IMG/VR virus record: IMGVR_UViG_3300049595_000193
Span: 1 to 25,488 of that record
DNA from: a virus
DNA length: 25,488 nucleotides
Strand: one strand, 5' to 3'
In this document: one piece after another, positions 13,139-22,441 of the stretch
Numbering within the stretch: position 1 is the first letter of the stretch
Layout: every line of letters starts with the position of its first letter
Program-made: the position numbers and the translations under genes
The notes under the pieces: model-generated
Databases searched by the model: none
Seen by the model: the letters and a program-made list of their open reading frames with translations, nothing else
What the model was told of the DNA's origin: nothing

Positions 13139-14245
13139 TTATACGCTCGGTGCCCTACTCAGGGTGCCGGTTGTCACACCGGACGTGCCACCGAACCGGG
13201 CACGTTCACGGGACTGCAAGCCGCGTACACGCCGCTGCGCCGCCTCGTCAAGTTCCAACTGACCAAGAGCAGTCTCCTCAGCGGTCAGTGTCCCGCCTTC
13301 CAGTTGTGCGAGCCTGCCAGTGGTGCGCTGCACCCCAGCGATCTGTGTCAACTGTGGCTCAATCTGTGTGCCAGTGATGTCCCGTTCGCCACCAAGGAAC
13401 TCACCGACACGCTCCGCGACACCCGCACCGAAGTCCAGTCCGGCACGGGTGGCGTAGCCACCGACGATGGCTGCGTTAGCGCGACGCTGAATCTCACCCG
13501 TAGTACGCTGCGGGTCTAGGACGTAGGAAGTGAGGGTCGCCGGGTCAACGTTGTAGAACCGCTGCAGAGAGTCGCGGACTTCCTGCGGTGTCTCAGCCAC
13601 GACACGCTGCGCGTCGGTGATGCGGTCACGGACCTCATTCACGGACAGAGAGAAGTCCCCAACAAGTTTACCGATAGCATCGTACTCTGCCTGCGTTCCG
13701 GCCTGTCCAAGATAGTCGCGTAGACCAGCCTCACGGAAAACCTGACGGTACTGTGTTTCTAGGTTGAGGTATTCTGCCTCATTGCGAATATCAGGGATAC
13801 CACGCTGCTGCAAAGACAACATGCCCTTGAACCGAACCTTGTAGGGTTCCGTCTGGCGTAGGCGTTCTGCGATAACATTGACGTTATTTCCCCACTGGTT
13901 AACTAGGGATTCAATCTGACCGCTGAGGGAACCAAGCCCGTACTGGTCAAGGATGCCGGAGAGGAAAGCCTTTGCACCTTCGCGTGCCTCACGCCGTGTG
14001 GCCTCTAGTTCCCCACGCAACGCATCATAGTAGGCAGCCATCGCTGCGTCAGCCGCAGAAGGTGCCGCTGGCTGTGCAGTTCCGGTTGGTGTTGGGGTAG
14101 GGGTTGGGGTGGTTTGCTGCGTCTGGGTTGGTTGCGGGGCAACAAGACCCATGTCCTGCAACTGATTGCGAGTGATCTGGGTGCGTTCCTGCTGACGCAT
14201 CTCAGCAAGAATCCGACCTTCACCTGAAACATAGCGAGGTGCCAT
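13139..14245 (-). CDS. Putative internal virion / ejection protein (368 aa)
   Basis: A 368-residue, mostly helical protein. After ~35 residues comes a Thr/Pro/Gln-rich linker (about 36-63, with TPTPTPTPTG), then a helical body with GLGSLSGQIESLVNQWGNNV, ERLRQTEPYKVRFKGM, GIPDIRNEAEYLNLETQYRQ and AGLRDYLG blocks, which I recognise from uncharacterised phage structural proteins encoded beside large ejection proteins. The C-terminus is Arg/Gly-rich. No catalytic motif or membrane segment is apparent. The ATG at 14245 shares its A with the upstream TGA (TGATG). It is the last gene of the ejection block and is followed by the structured HNH region. Confidence 0.68.
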   Translation of the reverse strand: MAPRYVSGEGRILAEMRQQERTQITRNQLQDMGLVAPQPTQTQQTTPTPTPTPTGTAQPAAPSAADAAMAAYYDALRGELEATRREAREGAKAFLSGILDQYGLGSLSGQIESLVNQWGNNVNVIAERLRQTEPYKVRFKGMLSLQQRGIPDIRNEAEYLNLETQYRQVFREAGLRDYLGQAGTQAEYDAIGKLVGDFSLSVNEVRDRITDAQRVVAETPQEVRDSLQRFYNVDPATLTSYVLDPQRTTGEIQRRANAAIVGGYATRAGLDFGAGVAERVGEFLGGERDITGTQIEPQLTQIAGVQRTTGRLAQLEGGTLTAEETALGQLELDEAAQRRVRGLQSRERARFGGTSGVTTGTLSRAPSV

Positions 14246-15231
14246 CAGCGGAATCCAAACATCTGCAACAACTGAGTACCCACATCCGTATATGTTGCGT
14301 AAGCATTATCCGTGTACTGCCAGCGGGGATCTTCACGGACCTGGCGCTCAAACTCGTACAACGGAACCACGCTAGGCTTACCGTCAGCACCGACACCCTG
14401 CAAACCCTTCTGCAAAAGAGGGTCGTTGAAGTCAATACTAGTATCGTCAACTTCCAGCAAACGAGCCATGCGCTCCCTGTACGGTGCTGCAATATCGGCA
14501 ATGTCGTAACCAGAATCAATCCTGTCAGACCACGCCGGGTACGCCCCCGCCATGTAGGTGCGGCGAAGATCCTGCAACACGTCAGCCTCAGTCATATCAC
14601 CACGTTGAATACGTCGAACATAGTCACTGACGAGATTGTCTGTCAGGCTCAAACCGTTACGACGCGACCACTCCCGCAGGCTCCGCTGCAACTCTCCAGT
14701 AGCCCCACGAAAATCACCAGACTTGGCAGTAGCCAAATCCGTGAGAGTGTTCCGCATCTGCGCATCGGTAAGACCAAAGCGCCGCTTCTGCTTCGCCAGT
14801 TCCCGAAGTTCATCCTCAGCAATGTCCGCACCGAACTGGACGGCCTCATCACGCAAAGCCTCAACGTCAGCGTTAAGTTGCTCGGCGTACAGTTCTGGAA
14901 ACTGGGCCTCCAGGTCCATGTCCTCGATAGCCTTGGAGTTGTACTTCTGCCTCCACGGCTGCGAGTTCATCTCCAGTTTAAAAGAGTCTGCACTCCAACC
15001 CGTAGGGTTGTCAATGTACTTGCGGACCTGACCGTCAAACCACTGCGCGAAAGACTGAGCATCAGGGTCGTCAGAGTTACGCAAAGAGGTAATCAGTGCG
15101 TAGGCCACACCCCACTTGCTGGCAACGGCCTGGGGTGCATTGCGGCGGAAAGCCTTACGCTCCTCGGGTGATACGCGCTTGTCACCGTTGGCATCCATCA
15201 ATTTTTCTTCAGGTGTGAGTTTAGGAGCCAC
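14245..15231 (-). CDS. Putative internal virion protein with EF-hand-like loop (328 aa)
   Basis: A 328-residue helical, charged protein. Near the start, residues 13-24 read DANGDKRVSPEE, matching a 12-residue EF-hand calcium loop (Asp1, Asn3, Asp5, Val8, Ser9, Glu12), with helices on both sides (EEKLM and RKAFRR). The rest is helical with few aromatic clusters (DSFKLEMNSQPWRQKYNSKA; ADVLQDLRRTYMAGAYPAWS). The GTG at 15231 overlaps the previous stop (CGTGGCTCCTAA holds both). The position between the giant protein and another helical structural protein points to a virion-internal role. No family name is known to me. Confidence 0.68.
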   Translation of the reverse strand: MAPKLTPEEKLMDANGDKRVSPEERKAFRRNAPQAVASKWGVAYALITSLRNSDDPDAQSFAQWFDGQVRKYIDNPTGWSADSFKLEMNSQPWRQKYNSKAIEDMDLEAQFPELYAEQLNADVEALRDEAVQFGADIAEDELRELAKQKRRFGLTDAQMRNTLTDLATAKSGDFRGATGELQRSLREWSRRNGLSLTDNLVSDYVRRIQRGDMTEADVLQDLRRTYMAGAYPAWSDRIDSGYDIADIAAPYRERMARLLEVDDTSIDFNDPLLQKGLQGVGADGKPSVVPLYEFERQVREDPRWQYTDNAYATYTDVGTQLLQMFGFR

Positions 15232-15988
15232 GCGGACCCTCGCTCAATGCGCCGTAGAAAGCATCCATCATGGTAGTTGCCATAGCAAACTCTTTAGCCT
15301 CTGGCCCCTTCATCAACATGTCAGTAATGAGATCCTTCTGACCTGTAACGTCAAGGCCACCATACGGTGCCTCTTCAGTTTCAGCGGATCTGATCTTTGG
15401 AAGAATCTTCGCCAATTCATCATCGGTGATAGCGCGACCAAGAACCTCGGATGCGATAGCGTCAGCAGTCGCACGGATGTCCCTCTCGCTGGAGCGGCTT
15501 ATCCGCCTTGACGCGGTTGTTCCACGGGCATTCGCGTTTGCGGCATCCGTTCCTGCCGTGTACTCACGCTCGTTGGCAAGATCAATCAAGTACTGCATGG
15601 GAGAAACTTTCACTCCCTGCTTTTCAAGCGCTTGACTTGCCTTGATGGCGTCGCCCCACAGTGAACTACCAGTTCTGCGGTAGTCAATAGACTTGGCAAG
15701 ACCATTAATCCAGGTCTTCCATTCCTTCGTCATAAACCTGTTGTACGCGTCAGGAGTAGTGTACGCGCTTTCAGCCTGGTCAATATCGACAGCAACAGGC
15801 CGTGGGCTTACGGCAAACGGAACATTCGGTGGTGCCTGCTGCCCCATGTACACGGTAGAAGGTGCATTACCGGGCCTAGTGGTCCCGATAGTTATGCCTT
15901 TCTTGCCCTTTTCCGTGGGATCTGTACCAGCGCCCTTACCGCGAGCGGAACCGTCATTTGAAGAATCAGTTCTAACTCCGTTAGCCAC
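15221..15988 (-). CDS. Putative internal virion-associated protein (255 aa)
   Basis: A 255-residue protein with a disordered Gly/Lys/Ser-rich N-terminus (about 1-65), then a helical body: TPDAYNRFMTKEWKTWINGL, SPMQYLIDLANEREYTAGTD, RSSERDIRATADAIASEVLG and RAITDDELAKILPKI. The segment around LGRAITDDELAKIL resembles a short helical module found in other phage structural proteins of unknown function. The GTG at 15988 overlaps the TAG of the giant gene (TAGTG), so its synthesis is probably coupled to that gene. The likely role is in the ejection apparatus with its neighbours. Confidence 0.66.
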   Translation of the reverse strand: MANGVRTDSSNDGSARGKGAGTDPTEKGKKGITIGTTRPGNAPSTVYMGQQAPPNVPFAVSPRPVAVDIDQAESAYTTPDAYNRFMTKEWKTWINGLAKSIDYRRTGSSLWGDAIKASQALEKQGVKVSPMQYLIDLANEREYTAGTDAANANARGTTASRRISRSSERDIRATADAIASEVLGRAITDDELAKILPKIRSAETEEAPYGGLDVTGQKDLITDMLMKGPEAKEFAMATTMMDAFYGALSEGPRGS

Positions 15989-18900
15989 TACTGCTCCCCA
16001 AACTCAGGTTCCCAATAAAGAACACGTTCGACAAACGACCTGACATTCTCATTCCTGGCCGCGACGGTTTCAAGATCGCGTTCCATCTCGTAGCGCAACT
16101 GACGTTTCAAGTCACGCTCCGCCTCAGTGCTTCCGGTGATCATGCGAATGTCCGTCATGTAATCTTCATAAGTGTAAATCGCAGACCGAATAGAAGAAGA
16201 AACGTCGGTTGCCTTCCCGCTTTCCTTCAATTCGTTAACCATAACTTTCGCCTCTGCGTATATTGTTGAGGCATAGTTAGTGGCCTGCATCCGATTGGAG
16301 TTCTCGGCACGGTTCTGGGCCCAATACGGGTCCTGGCTTTCAAGCCAGTTGACATCATCGGCACGCATATCCTCTAGGTCACTGATGCGCTTACGGTCAG
16401 CCTCAACCCTCGGGTCAAGTGCATCAATATCCTTGCGATAGTCGGCCAAAGTAGCCATGTACTGGTACTGTGTCTTTGCAGACAAGGCATCCAGCATGAA
16501 CTCGTTAACGTCCTTCGGGGTACGGATCTCCAAAGTTTTCGTTAGAAGATTCCACGAGTCAAACGAAAAGTCGCCAGTCTTCGGCGCAAGCAGTAAGGAC
16601 GCGTTCGGGTACTTCTTGTAAAGTTCCTTGTTGTCCTTGTACCACTGCTCCAGTCCAAGAACGGGGCGCACATCAGCGAACGAAGCGACCTTCTCCTTGG
16701 AAACCTCAGTGCGTGACACCGTAAACGGCATCAAGTCTCCGCCCTTGTTCAACCTCCACCACTGGCGGTAAGCCTTCTGGATGTCACCGTCGTATGCGCG
16801 GATAAGTTCAAGGAACGCGCTACGCATAGACTCGATGCCGTTTTCACGGGCGTAAGCGGTAGCGGTCTCGGAGTAAACTTGTGGGGATGCTGGCACAGCG
16901 AACCCCATTAGCAACTTGGTGATGACCGTTCCCCACGCAATGTTGCGGATTCCCTGCATCTCATCAGACTGGCTGATTTGGTCAATGTTGGTGAAGTCGC
17001 TTGGGATAAGATCCTCGGCAACACCGATAGCAAGGGCGTCCATTATGGCACTCCCGTACAGTGAGTACCGTTCATCCGTGGACATGGCACGCAAAACGCG
17101 TGCGGCTTGACCTGGGACAAGTGAATCATACCAGGAACCTTGTGCTGCGTACTCGCCCAGCACATACCGTTCAAACCTTTGTAGTTCTGGAAACTTAGCG
17201 AAAAGAACCTTAAACGGTATGACACCAACGGGCCCAGTCGGAGTGGGTGCAATCTGATTTATGTCAGATGAAGGTGCCAGCATGTTGACCTGACCACCGA
17301 AGAATGATGGCTTCAAGTCGAGGTGAATGTTATCACCCCACAGCCACGTTGTTGATGCACGTATTGCCGACTGAAGAATATCACTACCTGGGTAGGCAAA
17401 GTACTTGTTTCCGTTATCGTCTTCCATGATAACGCCAGTGTCATCAAGCAACTGGTACGTCAGCGCAGTCTTCCAGAACGCCACCGGGTAGTTCTTTGCT
17501 ACGCGGAAGAAGCGACGGTAAAAGTCCTCGGTCGCACGGTAGTAGCGGGAGAAGTTGCGAACCTTCCACGCCAACTGCGAACGGTTTGCCGGATTATCGG
17601 TGTAAGAAAGCGTGAAACCGATTGACCGCTCCACGGCCATCTTCTTAGTTATGTTGCGTGCCGCACTCTCACCAACAACTGCAGCGAGTTGCTGCTCGTA
17701 TGGGCGGAGAACATCACGCTGCTCTAGGTAGTTGGCAAAAACAATAGGTTCTTTCGAAATCCTATTGTACTGTTCACCAAGAACATTCCAAGCCCGGTCA
17801 ATCAGGTCGCCCTCAGTCTGTGGCATTGGGATCTCGTTTCGTCCCAGCACAAACTCCGGCGCATCGTCTGCATATGAGCGCATACCGGCAGGACTGATTT
17901 TCAGGATTTTTTCCCCGGCCTCGTCAATATCATAGATATCAACAATGCGGAATCCATCTTCGCCAACTGGCGCAACAAGGTCAACAAGTTTCTTGTTAAT
18001 CTTGCCGTCCTTGTTGGAGAACATGTTAACAACGTCTTCGTAGTACCTACGGGCAAACTCGTCAATAGACGTATCGCCCGTGTAAATCATGGAGAGACGA
18101 TCCTTGTAGCCGAACTCGGTATCGTTTCTAATTGCGTTGGCGATACGCTCAACGGCACGATCCTTATTGTAAATATCGGAAACCGCAATCTTCCCAATAG
18201 GACCATCAAGTTCAAGAATACCGTGAAGAGAATTAAACCAGTAAAGGTTGTAGTTTTTTGCACCCTTCGGAATGTCAACAAAGCCACCCAAAACGGTCTT
18301 TGCGTTATCTGGCACCGAAAACGTTTTGATGCCGGGAAGATCAGTCCCAGGAACGGAAAGATTTGGATTTGGAAGAGATCCACTATTTATCATAGCGCCC
18401 TGCTCCGTCACCTCATCAATCTGCTTCAACCCGATTCCGGTGTCAACAAGGTCAGAAAGGTCGTCCATGTTCTGCTGCGTCAAACCAGAAAGACGATAAC
18501 GACCCATTGACTTCATGTACAGCGCCTTCAGCGCTTCAGCGTCCCCGCTTTTAAACGCCGCATTCGCCGCAACAACCTCGGCCTCGTTAAGGTTTTCAAG
18601 AAACGCGACAGAAAGAATCTGTGAAGTCAGCGACGGCGAACCGTAATCTGTTGACTCATCAACCTTGTCACCAATCTTGCGGAACCGCTTTGCAAACATT
18701 CCAAGACGCGACTTGACGACAACCTTGTTATCTGCAACATCAACACCATTGCCGACAACGGCAATATTTGGCCTTGCCTCACGCAACGCCATAGCGGCCT
18801 TGCGACCCTTGTAAAGATAATCAAGGCGACCGCTAGTTACAACATAACCCCAGTAGTCCTCAATAGCGGCACGCTGACTAAACCGCCAACCATACAGTGT

Positions 18901-21300
18901 GCCAAGGGACCACATATCAGTAATGTGTTGAGGAAGATTCACGCCCTGCTGAAGCCACTCTGGACCAATATTTCGGTAGGTCTTTAGGTCTTCAATATCT
19001 TTCATGCTTGGTATGGCAACACCGTCAGCGGTCTGCCACAAGTGAAGAGCATGTTCACGACCGTTAACACTGGACGGTCGAATCATAACCATGTCATCAA
19101 CTTGGCCGACAACCTGCGGAGACAACTGTTCCGGCAGTGCGCCCTCTGGTGTCAACTTTTCGACACGAGCGGCAGCATACAACTCGTCTGCGGAATAGCC
19201 AGTAGCAAGATCATCAATCCTATGAAGAATTGTATCCTTGCTGAAATCAACACCACGCGACGCTGCAGCGGAACGAATCAAACCGGCAACAAGAAGACGC
19301 CTCTGGCCGGGATTAGATGCACGAAAAACGTCAGACAAATACGTTGCATGGTACTTTGTGAGGAATGACCTGGCAAACATGTAAAATGTTTTAGCGTCGC
19401 TAGCATCAGAAGTAACAATGTAGTTCTTGTTCGGAAGGCTGGCAAACTTCTGAAAAACCCTGTCAATGCCGCGACCAATATTGCCTTTGGCGAAAATTGA
19501 ACGCGACTGGTCCGCCGCACCAATAGCAAGACCGTTATCGAACATGATGCGAGACACGTCTTCGGCTGTAGCACCTGGTCCGTAAAACTTATCAATAACC
19601 TGCTTGGCACGCGCCTTCGGCATCACCGTTGCAGAAATTGCAATAGCACCCTGCTGCCGGAGGAAACGGCCAAGAGACATGCGTGGCATCATCGCCTGAC
19701 GTGTCTGAGGCAACGTAGTGTACAGTCGCTCAAACAGGTTCTTTTCAGCAAGAATTGACTGAGCAGCCCGGTTTGCTTCAGGAACAATACCGCCACGAAC
19801 AAGAATATTTGCCTGATTGGCCTGATTAATAAAGTCTGCAAAGTCGTCAACGTTCTTAAACTTCTGAACCTTGATCTCTGTTATTACCTCGTCAGGTACT
19901 TCCTTGTACTGTCTGGCAATAACTCCGCGAACTCTAGCCGCTTCCCCAGCATCCTTAATTCCGTCAAGATCCCTGAGGTCAGTTATTAACCTATCAAAGT
20001 ATGCACGGGCACGGTTGGTTTCAACGCCAGCAATAACCTTTGGTGCCAGCGCAACAGTAACATCCTGACCTGGGGCAATCTTTGTTAGCGCGTACTTGAC
20101 GCCACGCATGGCATTGATTGCCCTGCCAGCAAAAATGGTCGGGTCAATAAATCCGGCACCAATGCTCAGTGCGCCTGATGCCCTCTCACGCCAAACCGTG
20201 CCAGACCCAAGATCACCAAAAAACGAGTTGTAAAGAACCGGACCTGTAGTTCCAAGATTCGCCTCATCAATCTTTCTAGCAAGTTCCATCAACTGCGGGT
20301 TAGAATCTGCCGCGTAAAGAAGTTGACGGAAAATAAGCCCAGCATCGTCTGTGGCGTACTTGTCCATAGCCATGACTTCGCCAACGTGATCCTCGGCATT
20401 GTTTGCCTGCGCCTTGGCAATGTCAACCATGATGTCAACAGCGAGAGGATCGTACTCTTTCTTTAGCCGGTCAATGCTGTCCTGGTCGAAGTTTCCAGCC
20501 TCAAAGTTACCCCAGCCGATAACGTTTCTCTCGGACGGTGGGGTAAACGGGTTGACCTGCATGGAGAAGCGGATACCCTGCTGGCCCTCTTCCCAGATGG
20601 TTTGAAGTGCTTTGAGTGCGGCACCGCCACCAGCAGCAAGGGCGTTGATGAAAACGTTTCCCTCGCCCTCTTCAATTGTGGCAAGGCCGCTAGCAATCTT
20701 TTCGGCAACAATATCGCCAATCGCGGCACGCATAAGAGGATTCGCTGTAGCCATAATGTTGCGCTGACGAATCTCGTCACTTGTTGACAAGATCATTTCA
20801 GCAGCCTCATTGGCCGCAACATAGTCAACTAGGCGGGCAATGTCCTCTTCGTTGACATCCTCACCGTTCGCTTGTGCCTGGACTACAGCGTCAAGAAGAG
20901 TCGGGTACGTTCCAAGTTTACGTATCTTGTTCCGGTCAACACGCCTAGCAATAGACTTACGGACAGAATCCTCGGCCTCTTGTGACCAAAACTCAGACCC
21001 AAGTCTGCGCACAGCGGTCTGTGTAGTAGCGTCCTCGTACTGTGCCGCAAGTTCAGGGTTCTTCGCGTACTTCAGGAATCGAAGAACATTCTGTCCTTCA
21101 ATTTGACCCTCAACAAGTTCACGCTCGGCAATCGCCCTGTCGGAAAAGTCCTCTTCCGGCATGAGGTCAACGGGTGCCTGCTTGCGTAACTCTGAAGCAA
21201 ACTGCTCAACCCTAGGCCACGGATTCCTTGGACTGTACTTTGTGGGATTCTGCGCTTTGGCTTCTTGTTCAAGCCTGTCTGCGGACTTTGCCACTACCAT
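15988..21300 (-). CDS. Giant virion protein, putative DNA-ejection (internal virion) protein
   Basis: A 1770-residue protein, by far the largest here. It is mainly helical and soluble. Blocks seen: a charged N-terminus (1-200); a Gly/Ala-rich, weakly hydrophobic stretch near 385-420 (ASGALSIGAGFIDPTIFAGR); a domain with RNFSRYYRATEDFYRRFFRV and YPVAFWKTALTYQLLDDTG (around 1280-1330) that I recognise from large actinobacteriophage and aquatic podovirus structural proteins; and a charged coiled-coil C-terminus (~1580-1770). No transglycosylase, protease or polymerase motif was found. By size and the following three helical genes it best fits an ejectosome protein; a tape measure is the alternative. 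The ATG at 21300 is the outermost start, but a GTG at 21294 has GAGGA five bases upstream and may be the true one. Part of it is AT-richer than neighbours (18181-18300 about 42% GC). Confidence 0.72.
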   Translation of the reverse strand: MVVAKSADRLEQEAKAQNPTKYSPRNPWPRVEQFASELRKQAPVDLMPEEDFSDRAIAERELVEGQIEGQNVLRFLKYAKNPELAAQYEDATTQTAVRRLGSEFWSQEAEDSVRKSIARRVDRNKIRKLGTYPTLLDAVVQAQANGEDVNEEDIARLVDYVAANEAAEMILSTSDEIRQRNIMATANPLMRAAIGDIVAEKIASGLATIEEGEGNVFINALAAGGGAALKALQTIWEEGQQGIRFSMQVNPFTPPSERNVIGWGNFEAGNFDQDSIDRLKKEYDPLAVDIMVDIAKAQANNAEDHVGEVMAMDKYATDDAGLIFRQLLYAADSNPQLMELARKIDEANLGTTGPVLYNSFFGDLGSGTVWRERASGALSIGAGFIDPTIFAGRAINAMRGVKYALTKIAPGQDVTVALAPKVIAGVETNRARAYFDRLITDLRDLDGIKDAGEAARVRGVIARQYKEVPDEVITEIKVQKFKNVDDFADFINQANQANILVRGGIVPEANRAAQSILAEKNLFERLYTTLPQTRQAMMPRMSLGRFLRQQGAIAISATVMPKARAKQVIDKFYGPGATAEDVSRIMFDNGLAIGAADQSRSIFAKGNIGRGIDRVFQKFASLPNKNYIVTSDASDAKTFYMFARSFLTKYHATYLSDVFRASNPGQRRLLVAGLIRSAAASRGVDFSKDTILHRIDDLATGYSADELYAAARVEKLTPEGALPEQLSPQVVGQVDDMVMIRPSSVNGREHALHLWQTADGVAIPSMKDIEDLKTYRNIGPEWLQQGVNLPQHITDMWSLGTLYGWRFSQRAAIEDYWGYVVTSGRLDYLYKGRKAAMALREARPNIAVVGNGVDVADNKVVVKSRLGMFAKRFRKIGDKVDESTDYGSPSLTSQILSVAFLENLNEAEVVAANAAFKSGDAEALKALYMKSMGRYRLSGLTQQNMDDLSDLVDTGIGLKQIDEVTEQGAMINSGSLPNPNLSVPGTDLPGIKTFSVPDNAKTVLGGFVDIPKGAKNYNLYWFNSLHGILELDGPIGKIAVSDIYNKDRAVERIANAIRNDTEFGYKDRLSMIYTGDTSIDEFARRYYEDVVNMFSNKDGKINKKLVDLVAPVGEDGFRIVDIYDIDEAGEKILKISPAGMRSYADDAPEFVLGRNEIPMPQTEGDLIDRAWNVLGEQYNRISKEPIVFANYLEQRDVLRPYEQQLAAVVGESAARNITKKMAVERSIGFTLSYTDNPANRSQLAWKVRNFSRYYRATEDFYRRFFRVAKNYPVAFWKTALTYQLLDDTGVIMEDDNGNKYFAYPGSDILQSAIRASTTWLWGDNIHLDLKPSFFGGQVNMLAPSSDINQIAPTPTGPVGVIPFKVLFAKFPELQRFERYVLGEYAAQGSWYDSLVPGQAARVLRAMSTDERYSLYGSAIMDALAIGVAEDLIPSDFTNIDQISQSDEMQGIRNIAWGTVITKLLMGFAVPASPQVYSETATAYARENGIESMRSAFLELIRAYDGDIQKAYRQWWRLNKGGDLMPFTVSRTEVSKEKVASFADVRPVLGLEQWYKDNKELYKKYPNASLLLAPKTGDFSFDSWNLLTKTLEIRTPKDVNEFMLDALSAKTQYQYMATLADYRKDIDALDPRVEADRKRISDLEDMRADDVNWLESQDPYWAQNRAENSNRMQATNYASTIYAEAKVMVNELKESGKATDVSSSIRSAIYTYEDYMTDIRMITGSTEAERDLKRQLRYEMERDLETVAARNENVRSFVERVLYWEPEFGEQ

Positions 21301-21737
21301 CCTCTACGACGAGCAACTTCCAGCAGGTAACCCACTGAACCGTCACTGTCGTAAGGTAAAAGTTTCAAAAGCGTGTCAGAAAGATTCACGCTACGCATAG
21401 GGCTACGCATCGGCGGGGGTCCGTCGCCTGGACCAAACGGTGCACCGGCAGTCACTGGCTCATCTGGTCTCTGCGTGGGAGAAAACAGCGGCACCGGACC
21501 CTCACCACCACCACGCGGTTGACGTGGGCGAGGTGCACGAGCAGTCGTCTGACCAGCAGCCGACATCGGTGCAGCAGCCTGCATCGTGTTAAACTCAGCA
21601 TTCTCCCCATACGGCATACCAGTCATAGTTGCCTGAGTCTGCTGGGGGCCACCATCCGTGCGCTGCGACAACTGACCAGGACCAGAAACAGGAGCCGGGT
21701 TACGGGGAGTACGCTTACCACCCTGACCGTTAGCCAT
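21294..21737 (-). CDS. Pro/Gly-rich small protein preceding the giant gene
   Basis: A 147-residue protein from the ATG at 21737; the frame is open further upstream but that part overlaps another gene. It is disordered and basic for ~110 residues (Pro, Gly, Arg, Gln: GGKRTPRNPAPVSGPGQLSQ; ARAPRPRQPRGGGEGPVPLF), then has a short ordered C-terminus (NLSDTLLKLLPYDSDGSVGY). This build suggests a flexible linker or assembly protein. The start overlaps the previous stop (AATGGCTAA) and its own stop overlaps the start of the giant gene, so the three are translationally linked. No family is recognised. Confidence 0.7.
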   Translation of the reverse strand: MANGQGGKRTPRNPAPVSGPGQLSQRTDGGPQQTQATMTGMPYGENAEFNTMQAAAPMSAAGQTTARAPRPRQPRGGGEGPVPLFSPTQRPDEPVTAGAPFGPGDGPPPMRSPMRSVNLSDTLLKLLPYDSDGSVGYLLEVARRRGW

Positions 21738-21999
21738 TATCCTCATCCTCCACATAGACGATACGCGGGTCCACAAGTTCCTTCTCAGGAACCGGACCGA
21801 ACTCGTCTTCCTCTTCGTCATCTTCCACAAGAACACCGTACTGGGCCAAAGTCATCATCGACTGGTCCAGCAGTCTGTTCATGCGAGTGATCATGTCATC
21901 AGCAACATCAGGTGACCAAGCGACACCTTGGGCGACAATCGCCAAATGCAGGTCAAGGTAGGCAACATGCACACTCATATCCCTCGCTGGAATCTTCAT
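21730..21999 (-). CDS. Small acidic-tailed protein, unknown
   Basis: An 89-residue protein from the ATG at 21999; a GTG directly before it (22002) is an equal alternative, both with an AAAGG site upstream. Residues 1-60 are helical (VAYLDLHLAIVAQGVAWSPD and ITRMNRLLDQSMMTLAQYGV). Residues ~60-90 are strongly acidic (DDEEEDEF, KELVDPRIVYVEDEDNG). It is the only acidic product in a run of very basic small proteins and might bind one of them; this is speculation. Its last bases contain the start of the next gene. Confidence 0.66.
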   Translation of the reverse strand: MKIPARDMSVHVAYLDLHLAIVAQGVAWSPDVADDMITRMNRLLDQSMMTLAQYGVLVEDDEEEDEFGPVPEKELVDPRIVYVEDEDNG

Positions 22000-22020
22000 C
22001 ACGTTGCCCTTTCCCTTAAA

Positions 22021-22164
22021 CTACTTCGTTCCGCTACCCTTGGTTCCCTTGACGTGCACGCCCTGCTTGATCAGATCAGCGTTGGACGCCTTGCTGCCTG
22101 CTGCACCCTTAATCGGGGCTGAGACATGCGGCTTACCGTGCGTTCCCTTATTGGGCTGTGGCAT
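22021..22164 (-). CDS. Small basic Gly/Lys-rich protein (47 aa)
   Basis: MPQPNKGTHGKPHVSAPIKG opens a 47-residue protein rich in Lys and Gly, with a short helical part (SKASNADLIKQGVHV) and a TKGSGTK tail. A strong GAGGAG lies six bases before the ATG at 22164. No homologue is recognised. It belongs to the block of small basic genes between portal and giant protein. Confidence 0.65.
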   Translation of the reverse strand: MPQPNKGTHGKPHVSAPIKGAAGSKASNADLIKQGVHVKGTKGSGTK

Positions 22165-22174
22165 TACTGCTCCT

Positions 22175-22441
22175 CTACCATTTGACTTTATCAGCCCAAT
22201 ACGCGGCTGACATTTTACCTTTTTGAATGTTCTTAGCGTGACGTGCCTTAAATGATGCCTGCCGCTTCGTTGGCTGCCTGTCACCAGTGACACCTTGCTG
22301 CCCGAAACGGATCGTCTTAACCTGCGAACCCTCCTTAGCCACAACAACATGCGACTTAGTGGGGTGATTCGGTGTGCGCTTCGGCTTGTTGTAGCCAGAC
22401 ACACCGGCACGCTTCAAACGCGGGTCAGGCTTACTTGCCAT
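22175..22441 (-). CDS. Conserved small basic phage protein (88 aa)
   Basis: An 88-residue basic protein with SGYNKPKRTPNHPTKSHVVV, VKTIRFGQQGVTG and SFKARHAKNIQKGKMSAAYW blocks, ending WADKVKW. I recognise this block order from small proteins of unknown function in many aquatic and other tailed phages, usually near the portal or head genes. The TIRFGQQG strand and the Lys-rich helix might bind DNA, but this is untested. The ATG at 22441 lies within the end of the upstream gene (AATGGCAAGTAA). The open frame upstream of this ATG is a shadow. Confidence 0.78.
   Translation of the reverse strand: MASKPDPRLKRAGVSGYNKPKRTPNHPTKSHVVVAKEGSQVKTIRFGQQGVTGDRQPTKRQASFKARHAKNIQKGKMSAAYWADKVKW

Noticed and set aside
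14095-14145. CRISPR-like or tandem DNA repeat
   Set aside because: The short GGTTGGGGT-type repeats are the coding sequence of the Thr/Pro linker of the 368-residue protein; no spacer structure exists.
14239-15171. 310-codon plus-strand open frame opposite the 328-residue gene
   Set aside because: Antisense shadow; composition (many Arg, Leu, Thr, Val) reflects the opposite strand, and the sense gene has overlapping starts with both neighbours.
21738-21836. Upstream extension of the Pro/Gly-rich protein
   Set aside because: It overlaps the acidic 89-residue gene in another frame; the ATG at 21737 overlaps that gene's stop, as do many starts in this cluster.
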